45,968 nt of DNA from an uncultured Selenomonadales bacterium (GTDB lineage Bacteria; Bacillota; Negativicutes; Selenomonadales; Selenomonadaceae). Below the pieces are notes generated by a model. The model saw only the letters and a list, made by a program, of their open reading frames with translations, was not told the DNA's origin and searched no databases. Of this stretch, positions 17,900 to 26,145 are shown one piece after another. A program made the position numbers and the translations under genes. Each line of letters begins with the position of its first letter. The first letter of the stretch is position 1. The stretch is from positions 1-45,968 of the forward strand of contig CAMJMR010000017.1 of the NCBI GenBank assembly GCA_946407095.1, given 5' to 3'.

Positions 17900-17908
17900 T
17901 GATATAAT
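17900..17908 (+). promoter_or_regulatory. Extended -10 promoter of giant gene 3
   Basis: TGATATAAT is identical to the -10 of paralogue 2. The ribosome site AAGGAAGTGAT follows about 15 bases later. Confidence 0.72.
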
Positions 17909-17931
17909 CAGCGCGGAAGGAAGTGATTCAT

Positions 17932-20289
17932 TTGGCTACTCAACAGGAAGTCATAAAGGCTTTCATGGCTGCCTTGGACACGACGACCTTACAAGGCACG
18001 GAGGCTCTCGACGCGGCTCTGCAAGCTTGTTCCGATTTCACAAGCCTGCAAGAGTTCAAAGATAAAATCGTCAGCGATTGCGAAAGCGTCGGCAATGCCG
18101 AAACTTTTCTGCGCGACTACTGCGGAATAATAATCGGCAACGACGACACGGGCGCGCTCACGGGCTCGGACGCGGGCAACGGCACCGTCAAGACTGCCAA
18201 AAGCGTCGTTCCCGAAAGCGGCGACTCGACCGCCTTCACGGGCAGTTCATTCAATATAAACGGCTTGACCGTCAAACTCGGCAAAGGTGGCGGCACGGGC
18301 ACAATCAGATCGCGCACATTCAGCGACCTGTCCGCGCAGGAACGATACATCTGGCAAAGCCTCTACTCTTGGTGGATTAAAAGCGGTCTCGCGCTCATCA
18401 GCGAATCTTACGGCGAAAATTTCAGCTTCAACAAAAATTCCTCCGCCGTCACGAGAACGCTTTACATCGTCTTTGACAACAGCAACAACGGCGTTTTGGC
18501 CGCGACGTGGGGCGGCCCCGTCAACGCGCAAAAATCGACCAAAGCCCTCGAACTGCACATCAATCTATACTCCTTCGGCACCGCGACGGGCGAAGACGGC
18601 ATCCCCAAAAGCAATCAGAACTACCTCGACCGCACCGTGGCTCACGAGCTGACTCACGCCGTAATGCGCGCCAATATCGACTACTTCGACTACTTGCCCA
18701 AGTGGTTGCGGGAAGGCACGGCGGAATTGATTCACGGCATCGACGATAAGCGAACAAGCGACTTGAATATTTTGGCGGGCAGTCCCTATCTGCTAAACCG
18801 CGCGCTCAACGGCTCGACGGCTTCCGGCGGCGTCAAGGCTCCGTCATATTCGGGCGGCTACATTGCCCTGCGCTACCTCGCCGAACAAGCGGCCGACTCT
18901 TACACGCAAACTTTCAACGGCACTGACAGCGACGAAAGCTTTGAGACCGAACGCGACTCGGTGACGATAGACGGCGGCGGCGGCTCCGATTCAATCGGCA
19001 ACGGCTACTGCGCGTCGAAGAGCTACAGCCTGCGCGGCGGCGACAAAGTTTATCTGCGCGGCGGCAACGGCGACGATTCAATCAGCAACTACGGCGGCAA
19101 ACACGTGACGCTTGAGGGCGGCAAGGGCGACGACTCAATCAGCAACACGGGCAACAATGTCCTGTTCGTCTACGCGGCGGGCGACGGCAACGACGTTATC
19201 AGCGGCTTCAAAAGCAACTCGACGCTAAATATATCGGGCGGCTATTCTTCGACGGAAAGCGGCTCGGATGTCATCGTCACGGTCGGCGACGGGAAAATTA
19301 CTCTGACGGGCGCGGCAAGCCTCTCGACGTGCAAAATTTCTTCAGACGTTGCGACTTACGACGACAGCTCGGCGGCTAAGACGACGCTCAAATCGACTAT
19401 AAAAACAGCTGACGCCTCGGCACGAACGACGGGGATTAGGATTTCGGGCAACGCATTGGACAATTCAATCGTCGGCGGTAGCGGCAGAGACACTCTTTAC
19501 GGCAAGGCGGGCGACGATACGCTTTACGGCGGCTTGGGCAACGACACTCTGATTGGCGGCGACGGCTCCGACATCTTCATCTACAACGACGGCGACGGCA
19601 AGGACGTTATCAGCGACTTCAGCGAAGAAGACACGCTCCGGCTCGGCGAAGGCACCGACACCTACGCGACACGCATCAGCGGCTCGAATGTTATCGTCAC
19701 GGTCGGCGAAGGCAGAATCACGCTGAAAGACGCGGCAAGCCTCTCGACGCTCAACATCCTCGGCAAGGAAGGCATCCCCGCTTCAACCTACGACGACAGC
19801 TCGGCGGCGCGGGTGACGCTCGGCTCGGCTATCGAAGTGGGCGATGCCTCGGCTCGCTCGTCTGCTATCAGAATCGTCGGCAACACGTTGGACAATTCAA
19901 TCGTCGGCGGTAGCGGCAAGGATACCCTTTACGGCAAAGCGGGCGACGACTATCTCGCGGGCGGCGACGGAGCGGACAAACTTTACGGCAACGGCGGCAA
20001 TGACACCCTTTGGGGCGGCGCGGGCAATGACACGCTTTGGGGCAATGACGGCTCGGACACGTTCATCTACAGCGCAGGCGAAGGCAGAGACGTTATCAGC
20101 GGCTTTGGCGACGACGACCTCCTCCAGATAACGGGCGACTTCACGACTTCCTACAGCGCGTCGAAAGGTACAATTTCGTTTAAATACACCGACGGCGCCT
20201 TGACGCTGAAAAACTTTACGGCGACGACCTTCAACGTCAACGGCGACAGCTACGTCATAAGCGGAAAGCAACTCGTCAAAGGCGATTGA
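17932..20289 (+). CDS. RTX-like protein with HExxH protease domain (paralogue 3)
   Basis: A predicted 785-residue protein, the shortest of the three paralogues. The start is TTG 17932 after AAGGAAGTGAT. The N-terminus (MATQQEVIKAFMAALDTTT), the YCGIII and DTGALTG segments, and the protease-like domain (HELTH 238-242; Glu261 in WLREGTAELIHG) align with paralogue 2. Only a short central repeat block follows, then canonical RTX nonapeptides (GGxGNDTL) with SDxFIY modules and the shared C-terminus (FNVNGDSYVISGKQLVKGD). This one is closest to ordinary type I-secreted RTX proteins. The Glu-Gly-x-Ala-Glu pattern after HExxH resembles MA-like peptidases; activity is inferred. pduX starts nine bases after the stop and may be read through. 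Confidence 0.82.
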   Translation: MATQQEVIKAFMAALDTTTLQGTEALDAALQACSDFTSLQEFKDKIVSDCESVGNAETFLRDYCGIIIGNDDTGALTGSDAGNGTVKTAKSVVPESGDSTAFTGSSFNINGLTVKLGKGGGTGTIRSRTFSDLSAQERYIWQSLYSWWIKSGLALISESYGENFSFNKNSSAVTRTLYIVFDNSNNGVLAATWGGPVNAQKSTKALELHINLYSFGTATGEDGIPKSNQNYLDRTVAHELTHAVMRANIDYFDYLPKWLREGTAELIHGIDDKRTSDLNILAGSPYLLNRALNGSTASGGVKAPSYSGGYIALRYLAEQAADSYTQTFNGTDSDESFETERDSVTIDGGGGSDSIGNGYCASKSYSLRGGDKVYLRGGNGDDSISNYGGKHVTLEGGKGDDSISNTGNNVLFVYAAGDGNDVISGFKSNSTLNISGGYSSTESGSDVIVTVGDGKITLTGAASLSTCKISSDVATYDDSSAAKTTLKSTIKTADASARTTGIRISGNALDNSIVGGSGRDTLYGKAGDDTLYGGLGNDTLIGGDGSDIFIYNDGDGKDVISDFSEEDTLRLGEGTDTYATRISGSNVIVTVGEGRITLKDAASLSTLNILGKEGIPASTYDDSSAARVTLGSAIEVGDASARSSAIRIVGNTLDNSIVGGSGKDTLYGKAGDDYLAGGDGADKLYGNGGNDTLWGGAGNDTLWGNDGSDTFIYSAGEGRDVISGFGDDDLLQITGDFTTSYSASKGTISFKYTDGALTLKNFTATTFNVNGDSYVISGKQLVKGD

Positions 20290-20298
20290 TAAAATTTT

Positions 20299-21081
20299 AT
20301 GACGATTACTGTAAAAATGCGCGGGACGTGCGGCGAATTGGCGCAAGGTTTTTATCGCGGCGAACCGATTCTGATAACTTGCCCGATAGAAAAATTTTCG
20401 ACGGCAACGGTCTCTGACGAATTCGCGGGCGTTGACGGGCTCGGCTCAAAATCGCTGGCAATGCTCGAAAAAGTCTTGAAACACTTCGCCGCGCAGGAAT
20501 TTACATTCGGCGTGCGGCTGGCCTCCCAACTGTCACGCGGCAAGGGAATGGCGTCGTCCTCGGCCGATATGGCGGCGGTTGCGCAAGCAGTCGCGCTGTC
20601 GTTGGGGAAAAATTTTTCGCCGTCCGAACTCGGCACGCTCTGCGCGGAAATTGAGCCGACGGACGGCATTTTTTATTCGGGCGTCGTGGCGATGAATCCG
20701 TTGACGGGTCGGCTCGTGAAAAGGATTCGGGCGCAAGAACAATTTCAAATCGCAGTCTTCGATTACGGCGGCGAAGTCGACACGCTCAAGCTCAATTGCC
20801 GCAGTCAATTTGAATTCCCGACGCTCGGAGAGGCGATTGACTTTTCGCTGACAAAAAAATCCGCGCTGGCGAATCAAACGATTCTGCCCAAACGCGGACT
20901 TTCCGAACTTATGAACTTTGCCGAAACTTTGAACGCGGTCGCCGTCAACGTCGCGCATTCGGGCACGGTAGCGGGGATTTTCTTTCGCGCCGAGGATGAA
21001 CTTGCCGCCGAAAAAATTTCCGCCGTCCGAAGACGCTTTGACTTCCTGCAGTTCCTTACGCTGACGCGGCTTGCCGTATGA
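20299..21081 (+). CDS. pduX: L-threonine kinase, PduX-like (GHMP family)
   Basis: A 260-residue GHMP-type kinase. The N-terminus has the GTCGELAQG motif typical of PduX, and the ATP loop reads SRGKGMASSSADMAAVA near residue 75; EPTDGIFYSGV follows. PduX phosphorylates L-threonine for the aminopropanol linker of cobalamin, which fits the cbiF and cbiG genes later in the window. No clear ribosome site precedes ATG 20299. ATG 20317 is a possible alternative, but the first start keeps the usual short N-terminal strand. It lies directly behind the third giant gene with no terminator between. Another GHMP kinase function is possible but less likely. Confidence 0.82.
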   Translation: MTITVKMRGTCGELAQGFYRGEPILITCPIEKFSTATVSDEFAGVDGLGSKSLAMLEKVLKHFAAQEFTFGVRLASQLSRGKGMASSSADMAAVAQAVALSLGKNFSPSELGTLCAEIEPTDGIFYSGVVAMNPLTGRLVKRIRAQEQFQIAVFDYGGEVDTLKLNCRSQFEFPTLGEAIDFSLTKKSALANQTILPKRGLSELMNFAETLNAVAVNVAHSGTVAGIFFRAEDELAAEKISAVRRRFDFLQFLTLTRLAV

Positions 21082-21136
21082 TACACCGCCGCGAAACTTG
21101 CTTTTGAGGCCGTCATGGATGACGACCTCGCGCCGC

Positions 21137-21232
21137 GTTAGCAACGTGATGTTGCATCCGGATAGCGCGTTGAAACCAGTCGACGGTTTAAGGGTGGTTA
21201 CCGCGTCCCAGCTGTTCCCCCGCGTTGCGGGT
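21137..21232 (+). repeat. Palindromic mosaic element, copy 5 (diverged H1-H2)
   Basis: GTTAG foot, H1 GCAACGTGATGTTGC (21141-21155), a GTCGACGGTTTA spacer like that at 28.6 kb, then CTGTTC and an H2 equivalent CCCGCGTTGCGGG (21219-21231). The stems differ in sequence from other copies but keep pairing. The IS30 remnant begins directly at its right edge. Confidence 0.65.
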
Positions 21233-21698
21233 CTTTGGGCGCGCGAATAGTCAAGCTAAGTGCAACACAATGAAAAACTCATAGTTTCCTGCTAAGATGT
21301 TTATCGTAATGGTGGTGAATACTTGCTACACGCGAAGACGTAAAAAATGCCGCCCGAACAAATTGCCAATCGTCTCAAGCTCGAAAATTATCCGATTCAG
21401 ATAAGTTACAGGACGATAGCAATCTACGCAGGGATACGCCGGAACAAAAACGTTCATTGAGGTATTTCAGTGTCAACCGCTCTACACGATAACCCCTGAC
21501 AGAGGGCAAGGTAACGACGGAGTTGGGCGTTGAGTTCTACTTTCCGCCGGTAGCATCACGCGCCTTAGCAAGGAAGACTTACAAAAAGTCGTTGACCAAC
21601 TAAATCACCGTCCCAGAAAATGTTTGGGTTATAGAACACCCGCAGAAGTATATTTTTCTACTACGTTGCACTTACATTGTACATTCGCGCGCCCAAAG
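21233..21698 (+). mobile_element. Degenerate IS30-family insertion sequence
   Basis: The 466-bp remnant is bounded by inverted repeats that both start CTTTGGGCGCGCGAAT and end near AGTGCAAC. Between them are broken reading frames with IS30 transposase signatures: MPPEQIANRLKLENYPIQIS near 21350, ITPDRG near 21490, VEFYFPP near 21535 and LNHRPRKCLGYRTPAEVYF near 21600-21660. A complete IS30 element is about 1 kb, so most of the N-terminal and catalytic core is deleted and frames are shifted. It is not functional. The 75 bases between it and lysA, and the 55 bases after pduX, show nothing recognisable. Confidence 0.85.
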
Positions 21699-21773
21699 AA
21701 AAAGTAGATCCTATAACTCAAAAGCCATTGAAACGCCGATTCGGAGCAGACAACTTACTTTAACAACAAGCCT

Positions 21774-23075
21774 TTAAGCCTTGAGCTTCAAGCGGCTGTT
21801 CGGAAAGTTCAGCGTGGCAAAATAATCGTCTAGGGTCTCTGCGCGGCGAATCATTTCAACATTGCCTTCCGCCCGAATCAAAAGTTCGGCACTGCGCAAC
21901 TTGCCGTTGTAGTTGAAGCCCATGGCGTGACCGTGCGCGCCCGTGTCGTGGATAATCAGCACGTCGCCGACGTCAATCGGCGGGAGGCGGCGGTCGATGG
22001 CGAACTTGTCATTGTTTTCGCACAACGAGCCCGTCACGTCGTAAATTTCGTCGCAAGGTGCCTCCTCCTTGCCCAAAACCGTGATGTGGTGGTAGGCGTC
22101 GTAAAGCGCGGGTCTCATCAAGTCGGACATGCAGGCGTCGAGCCCGACGTAATTTTTGTAGGTGTTCTTCTTGTGCAGGACGGTCGACACCAGCCAACCT
22201 GCGGGTCCCGTCATGGCACGTCCGCTTTCCATTGCCAGCCGCACGTTGCCCAAGCCGTTCGGCACCATAATTTCCCAAAAGAGTTTCTTAATGCCGTCGC
22301 CAATCATTTTCAAGTCGACGGGCAATTCGTCAGGGCGATAAGGTATGCCGAGCCCGCCGCCCAAGTTCACGAACTCAAACGCAATGCCGAGCCGGTTTTT
22401 AATCTTCGCGGCGAGTTCAAACATGATTCGCGCGGTGTAAATGAACGTCGACGCCTTGCGCTCATTGGAGGCAATCATCGTGTGCAAGCCGAATCGCTTA
22501 ATGCCCTTGTCGAGGCAAATCTTATAAGCCTCAAAAATCTGCGCGCGCGTCAAGCCGTATTTGGCCTCCGCAGGGCGTCCGATTATGTCGTTGCCGTCGT
22601 TCATTATGTCGGCGGGGTTGTAGCGGAAGGAAATTATTTCGGGCAAGCGGGCGTTGCGCTCAAGGTAGTCAATGTGCGTTATGTCGTCGAGGTTGATAAT
22701 CGCGCCGAGTTCGAGAGCTTTGCGGAATTCTTCGGCGGGCGTGTCGTTCGAGGTCAGCATAATCTTTTCGCCCGTGACGCCTGCCGCTTCGCTGATGAAA
22801 AGTTCGGCCGTCGAGCTGCAATCGGTGCCCGCGCCGTCGCGCGCCAAAATTTCGACGATATAGGGATTGGGCGTGGCCTTAACGGCAAAGTGTTCGCGAA
22901 ATTCGGGCGCCCAAGCAAAAGCTTCGCGCAGGCGGCGAAAGTTCTCACGAATATTTTTTTCGTCGTAGATATGGAAGGGCGTCGGGAATTTTTTTATCAC
23001 TTCGCGCAAGGCGGCTTCGGGCAGCGGAAATATTTTCGGCGTATGAAAAGTTTCTGCGTGATTTTCGTTCGTCAT
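21774..23075 (-). CDS. lysA: Diaminopimelate decarboxylase
   Basis: A 433-residue PLP enzyme converting meso-diaminopimelate to L-lysine, the last step of lysine synthesis. The PLP lysine is Lys66 in HFAVKATPNPY. GGGLGIPYR is the phosphate-binding glycine loop, and ESGRAMTGPAGWLV, DACMSDLMRPALYDAYH and GSLCENNDKFA are the conserved C-terminal elements, the last carrying the dimer-interface cysteine. I set the start at ATG 23075, preceded by GGAGGTG; an upstream in-frame ATG has no ribosome site and lies over the promoter. It is transcribed divergently from ccmE. Related fold III decarboxylases (ornithine, carboxynorspermidine) are possible but the DAP-type motifs fit best. Confidence 0.9.
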   Translation of the reverse strand: MTNENHAETFHTPKIFPLPEAALREVIKKFPTPFHIYDEKNIRENFRRLREAFAWAPEFREHFAVKATPNPYIVEILARDGAGTDCSSTAELFISEAAGVTGEKIMLTSNDTPAEEFRKALELGAIINLDDITHIDYLERNARLPEIISFRYNPADIMNDGNDIIGRPAEAKYGLTRAQIFEAYKICLDKGIKRFGLHTMIASNERKASTFIYTARIMFELAAKIKNRLGIAFEFVNLGGGLGIPYRPDELPVDLKMIGDGIKKLFWEIMVPNGLGNVRLAMESGRAMTGPAGWLVSTVLHKKNTYKNYVGLDACMSDLMRPALYDAYHHITVLGKEEAPCDEIYDVTGSLCENNDKFAIDRRLPPIDVGDVLIIHDTGAHGHAMGFNYNGKLRSAELLIRAEGNVEMIRRAETLDDYFATLNFPNSRLKLKA

Positions 23076-23112
23076 CGAGTGGCACCTCCGAAAAGATTTT
23101 GTATACACGCCG

Positions 23113-23121
23113 ATTATAGCA
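23113..23121 (-). promoter_or_regulatory. lysA extended -10
   Basis: The minus strand reads TGCTATAAT, an extended -10 about 40 bases before the lysA start. No good -35 is seen at 16-18 bases, as expected for extended -10 promoters. Confidence 0.65.
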
Positions 23122-23256
23122 AAAATTTTTCGCAAGGGAAGAGTGAACTTTCAAACCTCTTAGCGAATCGGCAAAGCGTCTCTTTTTTACGAGCTCGACG
23201 ACCCGCCATGAAAAATTTCGGCAGTTGCCTCCGCAACAACGCAAAAATTTTCGCAA

Positions 23257-23265
23257 TGGTATAAT
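23257..23265 (+). promoter_or_regulatory. ccmE extended -10
   Basis: TGGTATAAT lies about 30 bases before the ccmE start. The ribosome site GGAGGAG follows. It probably drives ccmE-ccmF-nrfH-nrfA. Confidence 0.65.
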
Positions 23266-23296
23266 CAGCAAAATTTATCGGAGGAGGCGGCGGCTT

Positions 23297-23671
23297 GTGA
23301 GACAAATTCTTTTGATTGTCCTGCTGGCGGGCTTTATCGGCTACGCGGGCTTCAATCTTGCCGAAAGCGTCACGCCCTACGTCAGCATTGCCGAGGCGCG
23401 CGCAAGTTCCGGCGGCGTGCAAGTCAAAGGTCTGCTCGATAAAAATTTTGTCCCTCAACAAACTTGCGACGAATTCACCTTCAGCTTGCAGGACGAGACG
23501 ACGGGCGAGGTCATGCGCGTCAAGTTCGACGGCATCAAGCCCGACCAGTTCGACGAGGCGTATCATATCGTTGCTGTCGGCAAATACGCGGCGGAAGACG
23601 AAACTTTTCACGCTAAAAAGCTTTTAATCAAGTGTCCGTCGAAGTATGAGGGACAACGACCCCAAGATTGA
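23297..23671 (+). CDS. ccmE: Cytochrome c maturation haem chaperone CcmE, cysteine type
   Basis: CcmE carries haem covalently on its periplasmic side and hands it to CcmF for attachment to apocytochromes. The 124-residue protein has one N-terminal membrane anchor (about 3-22) and an OB-fold with VQVKGLLDKNF, TFSLQDETTGEVMRVKFDG and AVGKYAAEDETFHAKKLL. The haem-binding motif is CPSKY (Cys113 to Tyr117), so it is the CxxxY variant known from some anaerobes and archaea, not the HxxxY form of Escherichia coli. The GTG at 23297 follows GGAGGAG. It leads a cluster with ccmF, nrfH and nrfA, which are its likely clients. Other ccm genes are not in the window. Confidence 0.88.
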   Translation: MRQILLIVLLAGFIGYAGFNLAESVTPYVSIAEARASSGGVQVKGLLDKNFVPQQTCDEFTFSLQDETTGEVMRVKFDGIKPDQFDEAYHIVAVGKYAAEDETFHAKKLLIKCPSKYEGQRPQD

Positions 23672-23685
23672 CGGGGGGAATGTGA

Positions 23686-25623
23686 TTGGCAGGAAATTTA
23701 CTTTTGGGCGGCGGCTTGACGGCGGCATTGGCGGCCGTGATTATCTGCTTCGCGCAAAAAATCCCGTCGGCGCGGCTCGTGAAAATCTGCGCGGGCGCGT
23801 CGGCAGGATTCATAGCGGCGGCAAGCCTGCTCCTGTGGATTCTGATCTTTGAAAACGATTTCAGCGTCGAATACGTGGCAAGCTACTCTTCGACGACGCT
23901 GCCGACTCTGTATAAAATTTCGGCGTTCTGGGCGGGTCAACAAGGCTCATTCTTGCTGTGGCTTTTGATTCACTCGACGGCGGGCGCAGTGCTGACATTT
24001 CGTCGGACGAACGCGGCGGCTTTGGGAATTTTCTTCCTGTTGCAAAGCGTGCTGGTTTTGCTGGTGCTTGCGAAGTCGCCGTTCGCCGAACACCCCGCGC
24101 AGGTCTTCGAAGGCGTCGGGCTCAATCCGCTGTTGCAAGATTTCTGGATGGCGATTCACCCGCCGATAATTTTCGTGGGCTACGCGCTTTTGGCGGTGCC
24201 GTTCGCGTTGAGTATCGGTGCACTGCTGACGGAGGCAGCGTCGCGTTCGTGGCTTGAAGACGCTCGCAAGTGGACGCTAATGGCTTGGAGCTTCCTCGGC
24301 GCAGGAATTTTCATCGGCGGCTATTGGGCTTATAAAGTCTTGGGTTGGGGCGGCTATTGGGGCTGGGACCCTGTCGAAAATTCTTCACTTGTCCCGTGGC
24401 TGTTGAGCGGCGTCCTGTTGCACCTAATCAACCTGGCTCGCAAGAAACCCGCCGCCTTGTCGGTGGCGCACGTTGCGGCGACGTTCACCTACGCGCTCGT
24501 TCTGTACGGCACATTCTTGACGCGGTCGGGCGTGTTGGGCGACTTCTCTGTTCACTCGTTCGCGGGTTCAAGTATCGGCTTATCAATCGCGCTCGCCAAC
24601 GCACTCGTGCTAATCGGCGGGCTGGCAACAATCTTCGTGAAGGCGAAAGACTTGCCGCAAGGAAAAATGTACGACACGCACGGCGAAGCGGCGTTCGCGG
24701 TCTTGCTGGGCAGTCTGTTGCTGATTTTTATCGCGGTTATCGTCTGGATTGGAATGTCAATGCCGCTTTTAAGTCAACTCGTCGGAGAGGCGGCGGCGGT
24801 CGATTCGGACTTCTACGTCAAAAGCACCGCGCCTATAGCTTTAACCGTGGCAGTCATAATGATTTATGCATTCGTGAAATTCGGACGAGCGTTGAGTCTC
24901 GGCGGGAAGACGGCGCACGTCGGCTTCCTTGCGATGTTGGCGGCGATTGTCATTTCCGCGCAGGGCGAAACCGTCACGCAGGAACTTCAGCCGCGCACGA
25001 AAGTTTCAATCGTGGGTCACGAGGTCGTTTACGAAGGGCAGGTGTTCTACGAGGCGGAACGGCGAAAATTTTACGTCTACACGGTCGACGGCGAAGTCGT
25101 AAGGGCTCTGACGAAACTGCGCGGCAACGGCGAAGATGCGGCTCGCGAACCGGCGATATTGAAAAATTTTTCGGGCGACGTGTACATAGCACCGCACGCG
25201 CCGCAAATCGAAACGATTCAAGAACTGCTTTTGACGCGCGGCGTATTCGCAATGGACGGGGAACTTGGCTACGTGTTCGAGGACGCGCAGATTGAACGCG
25301 ACGACAACGGCAACCCGATTCAAGCGACGGCGGCGATAACGATAACCGACGGCGAAATCGAAGAAGTGATTCACCCGCTGATAGTCGTGACACCCGACGG
25401 CGGCTCTTCGCAAGCAATGGAAGTCTTCGACGGCAAGCGGCGCGTTCGACTGACGGGCATATCGGGCGACTTGCAAAAAGCACGCCTTGAGATTTTGCCG
25501 ACCTTGGAAAAACTTTCCTCCATGCCGATAACCGCAACCGTCACGACCAAGCCGTTCATATGGCTGCTGTGGTTGAGCGTTGCGGCGATTTGTTTAGGAA
25601 CTTTGTTGGCCGTACGAAAATAA
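23686..25623 (+). CDS. ccmF: Haem lyase subunit CcmF (NrfE-like)
   Basis: A 645-residue multi-spanning membrane protein of cytochrome c maturation system I. It shows the haem-handling WWD domain (GGYWGWDPVENSSLVPW, near residue 220), SAFWAGQQGSFLLW, MAIHPPIIFVGY with a conserved histidine, and a large C-terminal periplasmic domain before a final membrane helix. It joins haem from CcmE to CxxCH sites. The start is TTG 23686, seven bases after GGGGGG. Lying directly before nrfHA it could be the nitrite-reductase-specific NrfE paralogue that serves the CxxCK haem; the distinction from general CcmF cannot be made by eye. Confidence 0.9.
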   Translation: MAGNLLLGGGLTAALAAVIICFAQKIPSARLVKICAGASAGFIAAASLLLWILIFENDFSVEYVASYSSTTLPTLYKISAFWAGQQGSFLLWLLIHSTAGAVLTFRRTNAAALGIFFLLQSVLVLLVLAKSPFAEHPAQVFEGVGLNPLLQDFWMAIHPPIIFVGYALLAVPFALSIGALLTEAASRSWLEDARKWTLMAWSFLGAGIFIGGYWAYKVLGWGGYWGWDPVENSSLVPWLLSGVLLHLINLARKKPAALSVAHVAATFTYALVLYGTFLTRSGVLGDFSVHSFAGSSIGLSIALANALVLIGGLATIFVKAKDLPQGKMYDTHGEAAFAVLLGSLLLIFIAVIVWIGMSMPLLSQLVGEAAAVDSDFYVKSTAPIALTVAVIMIYAFVKFGRALSLGGKTAHVGFLAMLAAIVISAQGETVTQELQPRTKVSIVGHEVVYEGQVFYEAERRKFYVYTVDGEVVRALTKLRGNGEDAAREPAILKNFSGDVYIAPHAPQIETIQELLLTRGVFAMDGELGYVFEDAQIERDDNGNPIQATAAITITDGEIEEVIHPLIVVTPDGGSSQAMEVFDGKRRVRLTGISGDLQKARLEILPTLEKLSSMPITATVTTKPFIWLLWLSVAAICLGTLLAVRK

Positions 25624-25665
25624 ATTTCATTGCGCATTACGCATTGACAGAAAGGAGGAGGGAAC

Positions 25666-26145
25666 ATGTGCATTAAGGATTTGCTGGAAAAACACACGCT
25701 GAAATTTTTGGCGGGCGGCTTCGTCGTCGGAGTGTTGGCGGTCGGCGTCGGCATGGGCGCACTGCACGCAAGCGGCACGAAATTTTTCTGCGGTCAATGC
25801 CACTCAATGAAACACGAGGCGGCGACGTTTGAAGTCTCAAGCCACAGAGAGCTTGACTGCGTCGAATGCCACTTGCCGCACGACAACACCGCGCACTATC
25901 TGATTGAAAAGGGACGCACGGGCATGGTCGATATGTATCACGAAATCATGCGCGACTACCCCGAACGAATCAAACTCGACGCCGACGCCCGCAAGATGGT
26001 CAGCGAAAATTGCCTGCGCTGTCACGAATCGACGATGTCCTACGTCAACAGCACGCCAAACGATTCGCAGGACAACTGCCTGAAATGCCACAGCAGAATC
26101 GCGCACGGCTCGAATCACTTGGAAGGGGGTATAAAAGTTGAGTAA
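25666..26145 (+). CDS. nrfH: Cytochrome c nitrite reductase membrane subunit NrfH
   Basis: A 159-residue NapC/NirT-type tetrahaem cytochrome that oxidises menaquinol and passes electrons to NrfA on the outer face of the inner membrane. One N-terminal membrane helix (about 12-35) is followed by four CxxCH motifs at Cys42 (CGQCH), Cys65 (CVECH), Cys116 (CLRCH) and Cys138 (CLKCH). The ribosome site AAGGAGGAGGG is strong. A small TGCG-CATTA-CGCA palindrome lies between ccmF and this gene. It overlaps nrfA by eight bases, so the two are translationally coupled. Confidence 0.95.
   Translation: MCIKDLLEKHTLKFLAGGFVVGVLAVGVGMGALHASGTKFFCGQCHSMKHEAATFEVSSHRELDCVECHLPHDNTAHYLIEKGRTGMVDMYHEIMRDYPERIKLDADARKMVSENCLRCHESTMSYVNSTPNDSQDNCLKCHSRIAHGSNHLEGGIKVE

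Noticed and set aside
21141-21155. Diversity-generating retroelement or phage att site as cause of gene-end duplicates
   Set aside because: No reverse transcriptase, integrase or adenine-biased substitutions are seen. Differences between the copies are mainly synonymous and involve all bases.
21233-21698. Functional transposase
   Set aside because: Only scattered IS30 signatures remain, in different frames, and the element is less than half the normal length.
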